Below, piece after piece: positions 35,474 to 44,016 of a stretch of DNA of 60,591 nucleotides. Every line of letters starts with the position of its first letter. Position 1 is the stretch's first letter. The notes beneath the pieces are model-generated. The model was not told where the DNA came from. It saw only the letters and a program-made list of their open reading frames with translations, and did not search any database. Source of the stretch: Verrucomicrobiaceae bacterium (lineage in GTDB: Bacteria > Verrucomicrobiota > Verrucomicrobiia > Verrucomicrobiales > Verrucomicrobiaceae). The translations under genes and the position numbers were made by a program. The stretch spans positions 1-60,591 of the forward strand of contig JAIXOU010000063.1 in NCBI GenBank assembly GCA_027486585.1, written 5' to 3'.

Positions 35474-35503
35474 ATCGAGTGACGACACAAGCCGTCACTC
35501 GAT
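35474..35503. terminator. Stem-loop between convergent clpS and htpG
   Basis: A perfect 11-bp inverted repeat (ATCGAGTGACG at 35474-35484, CGTCACTCGAT at 35493-35503) with an 8-base loop, placed in the 51-bp gap between convergent genes. T-runs are weak on both sides; probably a bidirectional transcript end. Confidence 0.6.
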
Positions 35504-35518
35504 GATCGTTTAATGATG

Positions 35519-37366
35519 TTAGGCCTTGCTGAGCAACTGAGCCATGATCTTCTCGGTGCGTGCAACGATACGCTGAGGGTCATCGAGAAGGCCAGCACTT
35601 AGGAGGGCGTTGTCGAGGATCTGCTCGGCGATGAGTTTAGCACCTTCGGCATTGCTTTGGCTGAGTGCTGAAAGCTTGCGTACGATTTCGTGACGTGGGT
35701 TGATCTCGAGAATGACTTTTGGAGCCTCCACTTCATCGGGCTTCATCGCCTTCATCATCTGCCGCATCTGTGGCGTCATTTCACCATCTGGGGTGATGGC
35801 CAAAGCTGGGCTGTTGACCAGGCGCTTACCGCTGCGGACTTCTTCCACGCCTTCGGCTAGGCTGGTTTTGAGCCAATCGCAAAGAGTCGTGGTGTCGGCT
35901 TCACTGAGTGAGTCGCCGTCATTGGCAATGTCGCCGAGATCCACTTCATTCGAATTCACCGCTTGGAGTTGTTTACCATCAAACTCGCGCAGGCTGCTGA
36001 CCACGTACTCGTCGATGTTGTCGTAGAGATAGAGGACCTCGTAACCCTTGGATTTAAAGGCTTCGACATACGGGCCGGTTTCAATGGTGTTGCGGCTAGG
36101 TGCGACTTGGAAGTAGATGGCTTTTTGATCCTCTTTCATCCGGCCCACGTAATCGGCGAGACTGACGACTTCGCCTTTTTCGGTGAGGCTGGATTCAAAG
36201 CGCAGGAGCTTGGCGATGGCGTCACGGTTAGTGTGATCGGTGGCGACACCTTCTTTGATGAAGCGGCTGAATTTGCTGTAGAACTCCTGATATTTTTTGG
36301 CGTCGTCCTGAGCTTCTTTATCCAAGAATTTCAGCAGTCTTTTCGTCACCACTTCACCGAGTTTGCGCACCAGAGCGCTGTCTTGCATGGATTCACGGGA
36401 GATGTTGAGCGGCAGATCTTCGCTGTCGATGACCCCACGAACAAAGCGCATCCAGTCTGGCAGAAGCTTTTTCGGATGCGGGTCGATCAGAACTTTTTTG
36501 CAATAGAGGCCAACATTTGGCTCCATCTGACCCATGCCATAAAGCTCCATGTTTTGTTCAGGAAGGAAGAGCAGCGCATTAATCACGAGCGGTGCATCTG
36601 CCTGGAAGTGCAGACGATAGCTTGGATTATCAAAGGCGTGGGAGGTGAACTGGTAAAAGGCTTTGTATTGCTCGTCCGTGATCTCATCTTTGCTTTTCAA
36701 CCAGATGGCTTCGACCGTATTCACGAGCTCATCATTGAGTTGAATTGGGAAGCCAACGAAGTTGGAATACTTGCCTAGAATGGTCTTAACGCGGTGCGGT
36801 TGGGCAAATTCCTTGGCGTCTTCTTTGAGCGTGATGACGATGCGGCAGCCGCGCACTTGATCGGGAGCTTGATCAATGGTGTAGGTGCCTGCGCCGGTGC
36901 TGGACCAGACGAGGTGCTCACCGTCATTGCGCCAGGAATGGGTGTAAACTTTGACTTCATCGGCAACCATGAAGGCGCTGTAAAAGCCGACACCGAATTG
37001 ACCAATCAGGGAGGCATCTCCGCCTTTACCTGCATTTTTGAGCGCTGCGGCAAAGGCCTTGGATCCGGAATGGGCGATGGTGCCGAGGTTTTCGACAAGC
37101 TCAGCACGTGTCAGACCGATGCCATGATCGGAGATGGTCAAGGTGCCAGCATTTTCATCCGTCGTGATGCTGATTTGAAGCGGTAGTTCAGCGCCGAAAA
37201 CATCATTCTCAGTAAGCTGTGTGAGGCGCATTTTTTCCAGCGCATCAGCGGCATTGGAGACCAGTTCCCGGATGAAGATTTCGCGGTCGGTGTAGAGGCT
37301 ATGGATAACGATATCCAAAACCTGTTTTACCTCGGCTTGGAAGTCATGGGTAGTAGGAGTGCTCAT
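35519..37366 (-). CDS. htpG: Molecular chaperone HtpG (Hsp90)
   Basis: Cytosolic Hsp90-family chaperone, 615 residues, standard bacterial length. The N-terminal ATPase domain has the family signature YTDREIFIRELVSNAADALE, then DHGIGLTRAELVENLGTIAHSG and the glycine-rich lid GQFGVGFYSAFMVAD. The middle domain shows RGVIDSEDLPLNISRE, the conserved segment with the catalytic arginine loop nearby. The dimerisation domain is at the C-terminus. It is a single-gene unit 66 bp from the flavoprotein gene that lies upstream on the same strand. Confidence 0.97.
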   Translation of the reverse strand: MSTPTTHDFQAEVKQVLDIVIHSLYTDREIFIRELVSNAADALEKMRLTQLTENDVFGAELPLQISITTDENAGTLTISDHGIGLTRAELVENLGTIAHSGSKAFAAALKNAGKGGDASLIGQFGVGFYSAFMVADEVKVYTHSWRNDGEHLVWSSTGAGTYTIDQAPDQVRGCRIVITLKEDAKEFAQPHRVKTILGKYSNFVGFPIQLNDELVNTVEAIWLKSKDEITDEQYKAFYQFTSHAFDNPSYRLHFQADAPLVINALLFLPEQNMELYGMGQMEPNVGLYCKKVLIDPHPKKLLPDWMRFVRGVIDSEDLPLNISRESMQDSALVRKLGEVVTKRLLKFLDKEAQDDAKKYQEFYSKFSRFIKEGVATDHTNRDAIAKLLRFESSLTEKGEVVSLADYVGRMKEDQKAIYFQVAPSRNTIETGPYVEAFKSKGYEVLYLYDNIDEYVVSSLREFDGKQLQAVNSNEVDLGDIANDGDSLSEADTTTLCDWLKTSLAEGVEEVRSGKRLVNSPALAITPDGEMTPQMRQMMKAMKPDEVEAPKVILEINPRHEIVRKLSALSQSNAEGAKLIAEQILDNALLSAGLLDDPQRIVARTEKIMAQLLSKA

Positions 37367-37432
37367 AATTGAATGGGGGAAGGGGCGCGGACCATAGTGG
37401 CGACTCCCCTTTGGTCAAGGGGCGGCTCAAGG

Positions 37433-38995
37433 TTAAAACGCTTGATGTAGGGTCTCCGCTGCAGTGATTCCACGGGTGTAGGCTTCTTCAAAGAGGGACA
37501 TGCCGCTCATGTCGCTATGGGCGAAGTAGATGGGTGGGCGATGTTGCTGCATGAGTTGGCGTTCTTTCCCCCATAGGAAACCCGGCTTGGGGCGGATCAT
37601 GCCATGGCCCCAGAGCCAAACGTCTGCGCTTTTGATGTGGCCGGAAAGGTCTGGGTGGGGGGCTTTTAGGGCTTCTACAGAACGCTGAACCCATTGATGG
37701 TGATTCTGCGTGAGCATCCATTCGCGCAGCTTGGCTGGTGGTTGACCGCAGAGAGCTTCGTAATGCGTAATGACGGTTTCGATTGGCCGCGAGCTGAGGC
37801 TTTGATGGCCAGCATTCACATAGCCGAGGGCACTGCTGCCGTAGATGACATTGTCCCAAGCGGGTAAAACTCCAGGGCTGGGCGGCAACTCGTCGAGGGT
37901 AAGATTGGTTACGACCCACGGTGAGTATTCGAGGCCTGAGATAGGTGCTAAGCCTGGAATGATTCGCTGAGCAATGAAGCGCGGCAGGGCACAGATCACG
38001 GAACGGGCTTTGTAGCGGATGACTTCGTTTAAACGGGTGTCAAAGGAGAGCACGTCCACACCATGGGCCTGAGGCGTGATTTGGTAGATGAGTTGGTTGG
38101 GCCGGATGCTGTCACTGATATTGAGCTTCAGTTGATCGACCAGCCAGCCATTGCCAGATGGCCAGGTGAGAACGGTCTCATGCTCGGCATTGGCGGCTTC
38201 TCCTGTGCGGCTGGCAAAGTAGTGGATGCCTGCCCAAGCGGAAACTTCGCTGAGATTACCGCCGAAATCATCTCGGCATGAATAATCGACCTGCCAGAGT
38301 AACGGGGCGCAGTCAAAACTGTGACGGGCCATCCATTCAGCCATGGTGATCGTGTCCAGACTGAGTGCCTCAGGATCCAGCTTGCTGCGATCCACGGGTA
38401 AGGTGAAGATTTGTCGAGATCTCCAGCGTTCGATTTCGGCTGCAAAGGCGGTGAATTGGTCGAGTTCGCTTTTCGTTAGACCTGCGGTAGGGGCTAGGCC
38501 TTCTTGCCACTCGCCATGCATGAAGAGCCGCTCTTGCGGATCGTGACAGAGCGCTAACTCATCATAGATCGGTCGACCTGCGGCATCATGCCCAGTAATG
38601 AGTTGGATCTCCTCAAAGAACTGAAGGACCTCACGGCAGTCTTTACCAGGCAATGGAACATAATGCGCGCCCCAAGGATAGGCGCTGACGCTATTTGAGC
38701 CGGAAATGGAGGCACCACCAACTGCGTGCTCTAAGTCTAAAATTTGAAGATTCGCCACACCAAGTTGGCGGAGCCGGCGCGCTGCGGCGAGTCCTGCGAT
38801 ACCGCCTCCGGCGATGACGACGTCGGTCTTTACTTCGCGTGTTGGTTTAGGGAAATCTATTCCCTGGCGTAGCCGATGTCCGACGGCATGTGAGGCACCG
38901 AGGATGCTGCCTGGGATCGTTTGATCCCGTGAGCATGAGCCCGTGAGTAGAGCAGGCGCGGCAGCAGACGCAGCGAGGAAACGACGTCGATTCAT
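37433..38995 (-). CDS. Tat-exported FAD-dependent amine-oxidase-like oxidoreductase
   Basis: A 520-residue flavoprotein. Start 38995 (MNRRRFLAASAAAPALLTGS) gives a twin-arginine signal with a possible lipobox (LLTGSC). The FAD-binding Rossmann motif DVVIAGGGIAGLAAARRL follows near residue 60. Later segments have the look of the flavin monoamine/polyamine oxidase family (SVICALPRFIAQR, YFAHSDMSGMSLFEEAYTRG). The ATG overlaps the stop of the upstream spermidine-synthase-like gene by four bases (ATGA), so the two are translationally coupled. The pairing suggests that polyamines or a related amine are the substrate; this is inference. Confidence 0.85.
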   Translation of the reverse strand: MNRRRFLAASAAAPALLTGSCSRDQTIPGSILGASHAVGHRLRQGIDFPKPTREVKTDVVIAGGGIAGLAAARRLRQLGVANLQILDLEHAVGGASISGSNSVSAYPWGAHYVPLPGKDCREVLQFFEEIQLITGHDAAGRPIYDELALCHDPQERLFMHGEWQEGLAPTAGLTKSELDQFTAFAAEIERWRSRQIFTLPVDRSKLDPEALSLDTITMAEWMARHSFDCAPLLWQVDYSCRDDFGGNLSEVSAWAGIHYFASRTGEAANAEHETVLTWPSGNGWLVDQLKLNISDSIRPNQLIYQITPQAHGVDVLSFDTRLNEVIRYKARSVICALPRFIAQRIIPGLAPISGLEYSPWVVTNLTLDELPPSPGVLPAWDNVIYGSSALGYVNAGHQSLSSRPIETVITHYEALCGQPPAKLREWMLTQNHHQWVQRSVEALKAPHPDLSGHIKSADVWLWGHGMIRPKPGFLWGKERQLMQQHRPPIYFAHSDMSGMSLFEEAYTRGITAAETLHQAF

Positions 38996-40488
38996 CGGGA
39001 CCATTCGTCCTCGAAGTAATGGACGAGCGCTTGGTTATTGAGTCGATTGATGCCCGTTTCTACCCGCGCCATGTCGGGCGGAAAGTGTGGCAGTTGGCTC
39101 ATGAGTTCTGTGGTGATGAATTTCAAATGGGCAGGCAATGCCACTGGGCCTGCAAGTGGTTTTCGGGACGCGAGTATGAAGCCCCACTCACCAAAGCTAG
39201 GCACCAGCGCGTGATACGGTTCTGTCTGGAATCCACAAGCGCGGAGCGTTGCGTCCACACACCAAAATGATTGCCGAGCGACATATGGCGAGGTGCTTTG
39301 GACAACAAAGGCCGCGTCAGGAGACATGGCTTTTAAAAGGCGTTGATAAAAAGTGGTGCTGTAGAGTTTACCCAAAGAGAAGTTGGAAGGATCAGGGAAG
39401 TCGATGATAACAAAATCAAAGGGGCCACGGGGCTGGCTCAACCAGGCAAAGGCATCGGCATTTTCAATGTGCAGGCGCGGATTCTTGAGGGCACCCGCAT
39501 TGTGTGCCGTGAGCATTTCGTTGCTTGAGAAAAGCTCAGTCATGGCAGGATCGAGATCACAAAGGGTGATGTTTTCGATCCGTGGATAACGCAGCACTTC
39601 ACGAGCAGCCAATCCGTCGCCCCCGCCAAGAATGAGGACGCTTTTCGCTAGGGGTAAGCGAGAGAGTCCTGGATGAACGAGAGCCTCATGGTAGCGATAC
39701 TCGTCGCGGGTGCTGAATTGGAGATTGCTGTTGAGGTAGAGTCTGAGGTCTTCTTTATTCCGAGTTAGCACGATCCGCTGATAGGGTGTGGACTGGGAAT
39801 GAATGATCGGATCAGGAAAGGCGGCGACTTCTCCCCAGCGGGTGATGGTATCTCCCAGGATAAAACCGGTGATCAGCACGGCGCTGACGCAAAGGCCTTG
39901 GATCCAAAGAGAGCGTGAGTGTTTTAGTTCAGCCTTTAGCATGACCAGTGCTAACATGCCGACGGCGGCGTTGATTAGTCCAAATAGGAAGGCGCTGCGC
40001 ACCAAACCTAGATGCGGCACGAGCACGAGAGGGAAGAGCAGGGAGGCGAGCAGCGCGCCAATGTAGTCGAACGAAAAGACATTGGAAACTAGGTCCTTAA
40101 AGGCAAAACGGCCTTCTAAAATGCGCAGCAGCAGTGGAATCTCCAAACCAACGAAACAGCCGATGAGAAAGACGATGCTGTAAAGTGGGATGCGAAAGGA
40201 AATGCTCCAGCCAAAGATCAGAAATAGGATGGAAGCACTGCAACCGCCGAGAAGCGCAATGAGAAACTCGACCCGGATAAAGGTGCTGATCAGATTCCCC
40301 GTGACAAAGCGCGAGAGATAGGAACCAACGCCCATGGCGAAAAGGTAAACGCCAATGATGGTGGAGAATTGAGTGACTGAATCACCTAACAAATAGCTGG
40401 CCAGCGTGCCCGCAATCAGCTCATAGACAAGGCCACAAGTGGCGATGGCAAAGACGGAAAGAAGGAGAAGCCAGGGGCGGGGAGTCAT
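38992..40488 (-). CDS. Membrane-bound spermidine synthase-like protein (SpeE domain)
   Basis: A 498-residue protein with about seven transmembrane segments in the first ~210 residues and a C-terminal polyamine aminopropyltransferase-like domain. SpeE hallmarks are SVLILGGGDGLAAREVLRYP (SAM/dcSAM binding), ITLCDLDPAMTELF, IENADAFAWL and DFVIIDFPDPSNFSLGKLYS with the catalytic Asp. The start is ATG 40488, whose first base is the last base of the DUF350 stop (ATGA overlap); a TTG one codon earlier is less likely. The membrane fusion is typical of 'fused spermidine synthase' proteins linked to DUF350. Confidence 0.9.
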   Translation of the reverse strand: MTPRPWLLLLSVFAIATCGLVYELIAGTLASYLLGDSVTQFSTIIGVYLFAMGVGSYLSRFVTGNLISTFIRVEFLIALLGGCSASILFLIFGWSISFRIPLYSIVFLIGCFVGLEIPLLLRILEGRFAFKDLVSNVFSFDYIGALLASLLFPLVLVPHLGLVRSAFLFGLINAAVGMLALVMLKAELKHSRSLWIQGLCVSAVLITGFILGDTITRWGEVAAFPDPIIHSQSTPYQRIVLTRNKEDLRLYLNSNLQFSTRDEYRYHEALVHPGLSRLPLAKSVLILGGGDGLAAREVLRYPRIENITLCDLDPAMTELFSSNEMLTAHNAGALKNPRLHIENADAFAWLSQPRGPFDFVIIDFPDPSNFSLGKLYSTTFYQRLLKAMSPDAAFVVQSTSPYVARQSFWCVDATLRACGFQTEPYHALVPSFGEWGFILASRKPLAGPVALPAHLKFITTELMSQLPHFPPDMARVETGINRLNNQALVHYFEDEWSR

Positions 40489-40691
40489 CAATGAATCGCA
40501 GAAGCGATGATGAGGCAGATACCGAGCGCGGCTGAGCCAACGACGATGGCTAGAGCCACGTTCTTTTCTTCGACGAGTTGCTTCCAGAGATCATAGGGTG
40601 TGAGTTTGTCCACAATGATGAAACCAACAATGAAGATGACGATGCCAAGAAAGGCATAGATGAGAGAGTTGAGGATGATGAGAGGATCCAT
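40488..40691 (-). CDS. DUF350 small membrane protein (YjfL-like)
   Basis: A 67-residue protein with two hydrophobic helices (LIYAFLGIVIFIVGFIIVDK and LAIVVGSAALGICLIIASA) separated by the conserved linker LTPYDLWKQLVEEKN, the DUF350 signature. Family members are single or tandem repeats; this is the single-repeat form and would need to oligomerise. It is coupled to the downstream spermidine-synthase-like gene through an ATGA overlap. In other bacteria DUF350 genes co-occur with polyamine-type enzymes, and the function is not established. Confidence 0.88.
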   Translation of the reverse strand: MDPLIILNSLIYAFLGIVIFIVGFIIVDKLTPYDLWKQLVEEKNVALAIVVGSAALGICLIIASAIH

Positions 40692-40718
40692 AAGGAGGTG
40701 TGGTTTGAGGTTTGAGAT

Positions 40719-40913
40719 TTATTTATGAAAGCCGCCACCTGAAAACCAACCGCTGCCACCGCTCGAGTTAAAGCTGGGACGGTAGCGGTAAGAGGTGCTG
40801 TTGAGTGAGCTGCGGTTCATGCCAGTTTGAAACAAAGACCAGCCGCGCAGATTGGCCGTTCCTAGATAGACGCAGGCGAGTAGGGCGAGTGTGGTGTAGA
40901 CGGGGTTTTTCAT
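40719..40913 (-). CDS. Small membrane protein with Gly-rich tail ending GGGFHK
   Basis: A 64-residue protein with one N-terminal hydrophobic segment (TTLALLACVYLGTANLRGW), a Ser/Asn/Tyr/Arg-rich middle (SLNSTSYRYRPSFNSS) and the C-terminus GSGWFSGGGFHK. Its start overlaps the stop of the DUF4178 gene by four bases (ATGA) and its stop is 27 bp before DUF350. That placement makes it a true member of the operon rather than a chance frame. It is not recognised; the flexible Gly-rich end exposing a terminal Lys could be a modification or anchoring site, which is speculation. Confidence 0.8.
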   Translation of the reverse strand: MKNPVYTTLALLACVYLGTANLRGWSLFQTGMNRSSLNSTSYRYRPSFNSSGGSGWFSGGGFHK

Positions 40914-42814
40914 TCGTCGGATGAGGCGTAAGGGTTGTAGTCGCTTTCACTCCAGCGCTTTCTTTCAAAGCTGCTACTCGCAAGGAGAAGCCAAGCTGGC
41001 CAGAGGCAGATAAGAACCAGGCCTAGCCAGAAGTTTGACCAAAAAAGTCCACCTCGGCTCACACGCAGGCTTATAGGAGTGGCGGGTAGGTTGGTGGAGG
41101 CGTCTGGCTTGAAATACAGGTAATATCGACCTGCTGGAACAGCCGGCAGAGTTGCCTCATCAAAGGTATGACTTTCTGTGCTGTAGTTGCTCAATGGCAG
41201 TGCCAAGGGATAGGTCTGCTGTGTGTCTGCATTGACCAGATTACCTTTCAGGCCGAGATAAGTTTCCATGGGCAGACCGCTATTGGCCGTGACATGAACC
41301 GGCGCACTGAGGCCGGAAAGCTGGAATGGAGCTGTGGCTAAGGGGGCTTCTGCTGAGCCTTGGTAGGCAAGATTGGCCGTTGCGACAGGTTTCCTCTCGG
41401 CAATGCCAAGGCAGGCGAACTGAATGATGATGTAGGATAGGAGAATGAAAATGAATCGCGGCAGGATTTCACGCCACTTCTGCTTGGATGGATTGGGCTG
41501 ATTGAGCAGCATGCCCTGTGGCGCTGGCAGCTTGATTTGAAAGGCATCAGCAACCGCTTGGTGATCGAGGTATTCACCGCCTGACCAGCTGATATCATTG
41601 TAGTCCTGGTTTATCTCCCGAGTGAGAATCGAAGGCGGGGCGATGTGATCGATAACGATGGCTCGTTCACCAATTCTAGCGCGCCAATAAAATTCACCCA
41701 GAATACCTGTCGTGGTCACTTCTTCACGGGAGTAGAGAGCGTGTTCTTGGTCATTCCAGGTTGTATCCGTGTAATGCCCAGGCAGCAATTTCACGAAGGA
41801 CCAGTGGCCACGGAAGTTGATCAGAAAGCGGAAGCCTAACCAAGGATTGAAAAGTAGATATTCATCCCACGTGCACCAGCGATCTTTTCGGCGCATGAAG
41901 CCAATGGTCTCCCAAAGGTTGTCTTTCAGAATACCTCTTGAGCCAATAGGTAGAATGGGATTTACCTGGAGGACCGTTTTGCTGATTCGTCCGATCTCTT
42001 GGAGATGAGGAGTGGCGCTGTCCAGGATGCCTCCGCAAGAACCACAGACGGCGGACATGCTAAGGCCTTCGGCGCGCAGATGGACGGGTGCACCGCAACT
42101 TGGACAACCGATGGCGTCGCTTTGCCGGCGCGTGATTTCAGCATCCTGTTCCCAACCGGGGACTTTACGCAGTTCAGAGAAGTTCAGATCTTCAAACTGG
42201 GCGTATTCACCGACGAAGAAGGAGCGTTTTTGATCTGTAATCTCTAGGCTGCCAAACTGACCATAGGGGCCCGTCAGATCAATGCCGCTGCGTTCCCAAC
42301 CTGGCGGAGCGACGAAGGGGAGTTCGCCTTCGACGGCGATGCAGCGCACGGTTTTGACATCCGTCACTAGCCAGTCTTCGTTTTGGAGATTGAGCTTTTG
42401 GCCAGCCACAAAGTTGTGATTTTTTTCAGTCAAAGCAGGCGCGCTTTGCTCGAAGCTGACCATGTAAAAGCCCTGTGCCTCCGCGACCCAGCCTGTGGTG
42501 CCTTTGCCAAAATCAGCGCACCATTCTGTCCAAGATCCTGCGTTCCATTGAAGTCTAAGGCGGCCTATCAAGCTGAAGCTGCGGCCCTGCCAGTAACCTT
42601 TGGTTCCGATTTGCAGCGGAGACAGATCCTGCGGCAGTTCGGCCATGATCCCAAAGCTTTCCACTTGGAAATCTTTGCGCACGACCATGCTTCGGCAATG
42701 ACCACAAACGGCAAAGAGACTGATCGATGATTGAAAGACGACAGGTGCTCCGCATTGCGGGCAATCATAACGCCGAGAGGCGTGAAAGGAGGCTTCAGGA
42801 GGAGACGATTCCAC
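40910..42814 (-). CDS. DUF4178 protein with two zinc ribbons and C-terminal membrane segments
   Basis: A 634-residue protein. It has an N-terminal zinc ribbon (CPQCGAPVVF with CGHCRS), a first DUF4178 domain (LQIGTKGYWQGRSFSLIGR), a second ribbon (CPSCGAPVHL with CGSCGG), and a second, longer DUF4178-type region (LPIGSRGILKDNLWETIGFM, WTWDE-like WCTWDEYLLFNP). Two hydrophobic segments end the protein (FIFILLSYIIIQFACLG and LGLVLICLWPAWLLL). The start is GTG 42814, as no in-frame ATG lies nearby. It is the first gene of the five-gene overlapped operon. Confidence 0.85.
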   Translation of the reverse strand: MESSPPEASFHASRRYDCPQCGAPVVFQSSISLFAVCGHCRSMVVRKDFQVESFGIMAELPQDLSPLQIGTKGYWQGRSFSLIGRLRLQWNAGSWTEWCADFGKGTTGWVAEAQGFYMVSFEQSAPALTEKNHNFVAGQKLNLQNEDWLVTDVKTVRCIAVEGELPFVAPPGWERSGIDLTGPYGQFGSLEITDQKRSFFVGEYAQFEDLNFSELRKVPGWEQDAEITRRQSDAIGCPSCGAPVHLRAEGLSMSAVCGSCGGILDSATPHLQEIGRISKTVLQVNPILPIGSRGILKDNLWETIGFMRRKDRWCTWDEYLLFNPWLGFRFLINFRGHWSFVKLLPGHYTDTTWNDQEHALYSREEVTTTGILGEFYWRARIGERAIVIDHIAPPSILTREINQDYNDISWSGGEYLDHQAVADAFQIKLPAPQGMLLNQPNPSKQKWREILPRFIFILLSYIIIQFACLGIAERKPVATANLAYQGSAEAPLATAPFQLSGLSAPVHVTANSGLPMETYLGLKGNLVNADTQQTYPLALPLSNYSTESHTFDEATLPAVPAGRYYLYFKPDASTNLPATPISLRVSRGGLFWSNFWLGLVLICLWPAWLLLASSSFERKRWSESDYNPYASSDE

Positions 42815-42862
42815 GAGATGAATTCAAGCGGAAGGAAGTCTCTCTGACAATCAACAAATCTC

Positions 42863-43732
42863 TCAACTATGTGAATGACTGGCCAAGACCTGGCGGCGAT
42901 TGCTGGTTGTCATTTTCTGGGGTTTTACCGAAGTACTCTTAGACTTAGCTTTGGCTACGGGTTTCGACTCTGACTTTTTGGTAGGGGCTTCAGGACCGAC
43001 TTTGGCTTCTGATTTAGATTTGGCAGCTGAAGCGGCTGTGTCGGCTTTAGCTTCTGGCACTGGAATGGCTACAGGAATCGGCTTATTGGTTACTGGCGGT
43101 ACCGGTGCTTGTTGAGCGATGACGACTTCTACTTCTGGTGTTGGCTGAGCTTCGACTTTCTTGCCACTGGGCAGTCCGCCACGTGTGACCACGACTTTGG
43201 CGCCAATGGGTACATCATTGAAGACTTCGACGACGTCCTTCATTCCCATGCGGATACAACCATAGCTCGCGGGCTTACCCAGACGGCTTTCTTCGGGGGT
43301 CCCATGAATGTAGATATAACGTTTCATGGCATTTCGGTTGCCGCTTTCCATGCCGCGTAGCCAGAGGATGCGGGACACGATAGGATCGCGGCCAGGGGCA
43401 TTGGGTTTCAGCACTTCACCGTTCCAGGACCGACTTTTCAAGACTGCGCCGGTCGGCAATCCGTGGCCGATTTTGGCAATGATTTCATGTTTGCCGAGAG
43501 GCGTACGATTGCTTCCTGGGGAATCACCTAGGCCAAATTTAGAAGTCGAAATTTTGTACTTTCTGACTAAGTGGCCCTCATTGTACAGCCCCATTTTTTG
43601 GTCTTTGACGCTCACCACGACCTCTGAGCTAGGCGTAGACGTGCAGGCCGAGAGGAGAATGGCAGTTCCCGCGAGGAGGTTCCGCGCTGCCATCATCACG
43701 GCGTGAGGAGAGGTGTAAGACGAGGAGTTCAT
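42863..43732 (-). CDS. L,D-transpeptidase (YkuD) lipoprotein
   Basis: A 289-residue envelope enzyme. The lipobox LLSACTST follows a hydrophobic signal. The YkuD catalytic motif is present: IHGTPEESRLGKPASYGCIRM, with His and the nucleophilic Cys in SYGCIRM. It probably forms 3-3 peptidoglycan cross-links or attaches proteins to the wall. A 90-residue Ala/Lys/Pro/Ser-rich tail extends past the catalytic domain (about 200-289). AGGAACGT precedes the ATG as a ribosome-binding site. It ends 48 bp upstream of the DUF4178 operon and may be transcribed with it. Confidence 0.92.
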   Translation of the reverse strand: MNSSSYTSPHAVMMAARNLLAGTAILLSACTSTPSSEVVVSVKDQKMGLYNEGHLVRKYKISTSKFGLGDSPGSNRTPLGKHEIIAKIGHGLPTGAVLKSRSWNGEVLKPNAPGRDPIVSRILWLRGMESGNRNAMKRYIYIHGTPEESRLGKPASYGCIRMGMKDVVEVFNDVPIGAKVVVTRGGLPSGKKVEAQPTPEVEVVIAQQAPVPPVTNKPIPVAIPVPEAKADTAASAAKSKSEAKVGPEAPTKKSESKPVAKAKSKSTSVKPQKMTTSNRRQVLASHSHS

Positions 43733-44016
43733 ACGTTCCTACATTTAATATAAGTTAAATAAAACAGCAATGGAGAAATTCTAGTTTTTGCGTCTGGCAA
43801 GATTGAGGGCTTTTGTGTCATTCTCTTAGCAGGAAGTGCGCCTGCTTATTTTGAGACTTTTAAACTGAATAACATTCAATTTAATCTGGCGAGTATGATT
43901 ATTTAACTAAAATTGACTTTACTGTTTTTATTAATAATTCTATTTGATTGGTTTATTATTTCCATAAATATGGAAATGAATCAACAGCCGCTTTATGTCG
44001 CTGCATACGCTGCCTT
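43733..44016. other. AT-rich intergenic region between divergent genes
   Basis: About 280 bp without a supported gene, clearly richer in A+T than the flanking DNA, especially 43861-43980. It contains the dyad ATTTAA/TTAAAT (43743-43760), which probably lies in the promoter of the L,D-transpeptidase gene, and A/T-runs upstream of the GxxExxY-like gene. No repeat or RNA gene was recognised. Confidence 0.6.

Noticed and set aside
35963..36778. Open frame of about 270 codons on the plus strand inside htpG
   Set aside because: It is antisense to the conserved Hsp90 chaperone and shows no independent features.
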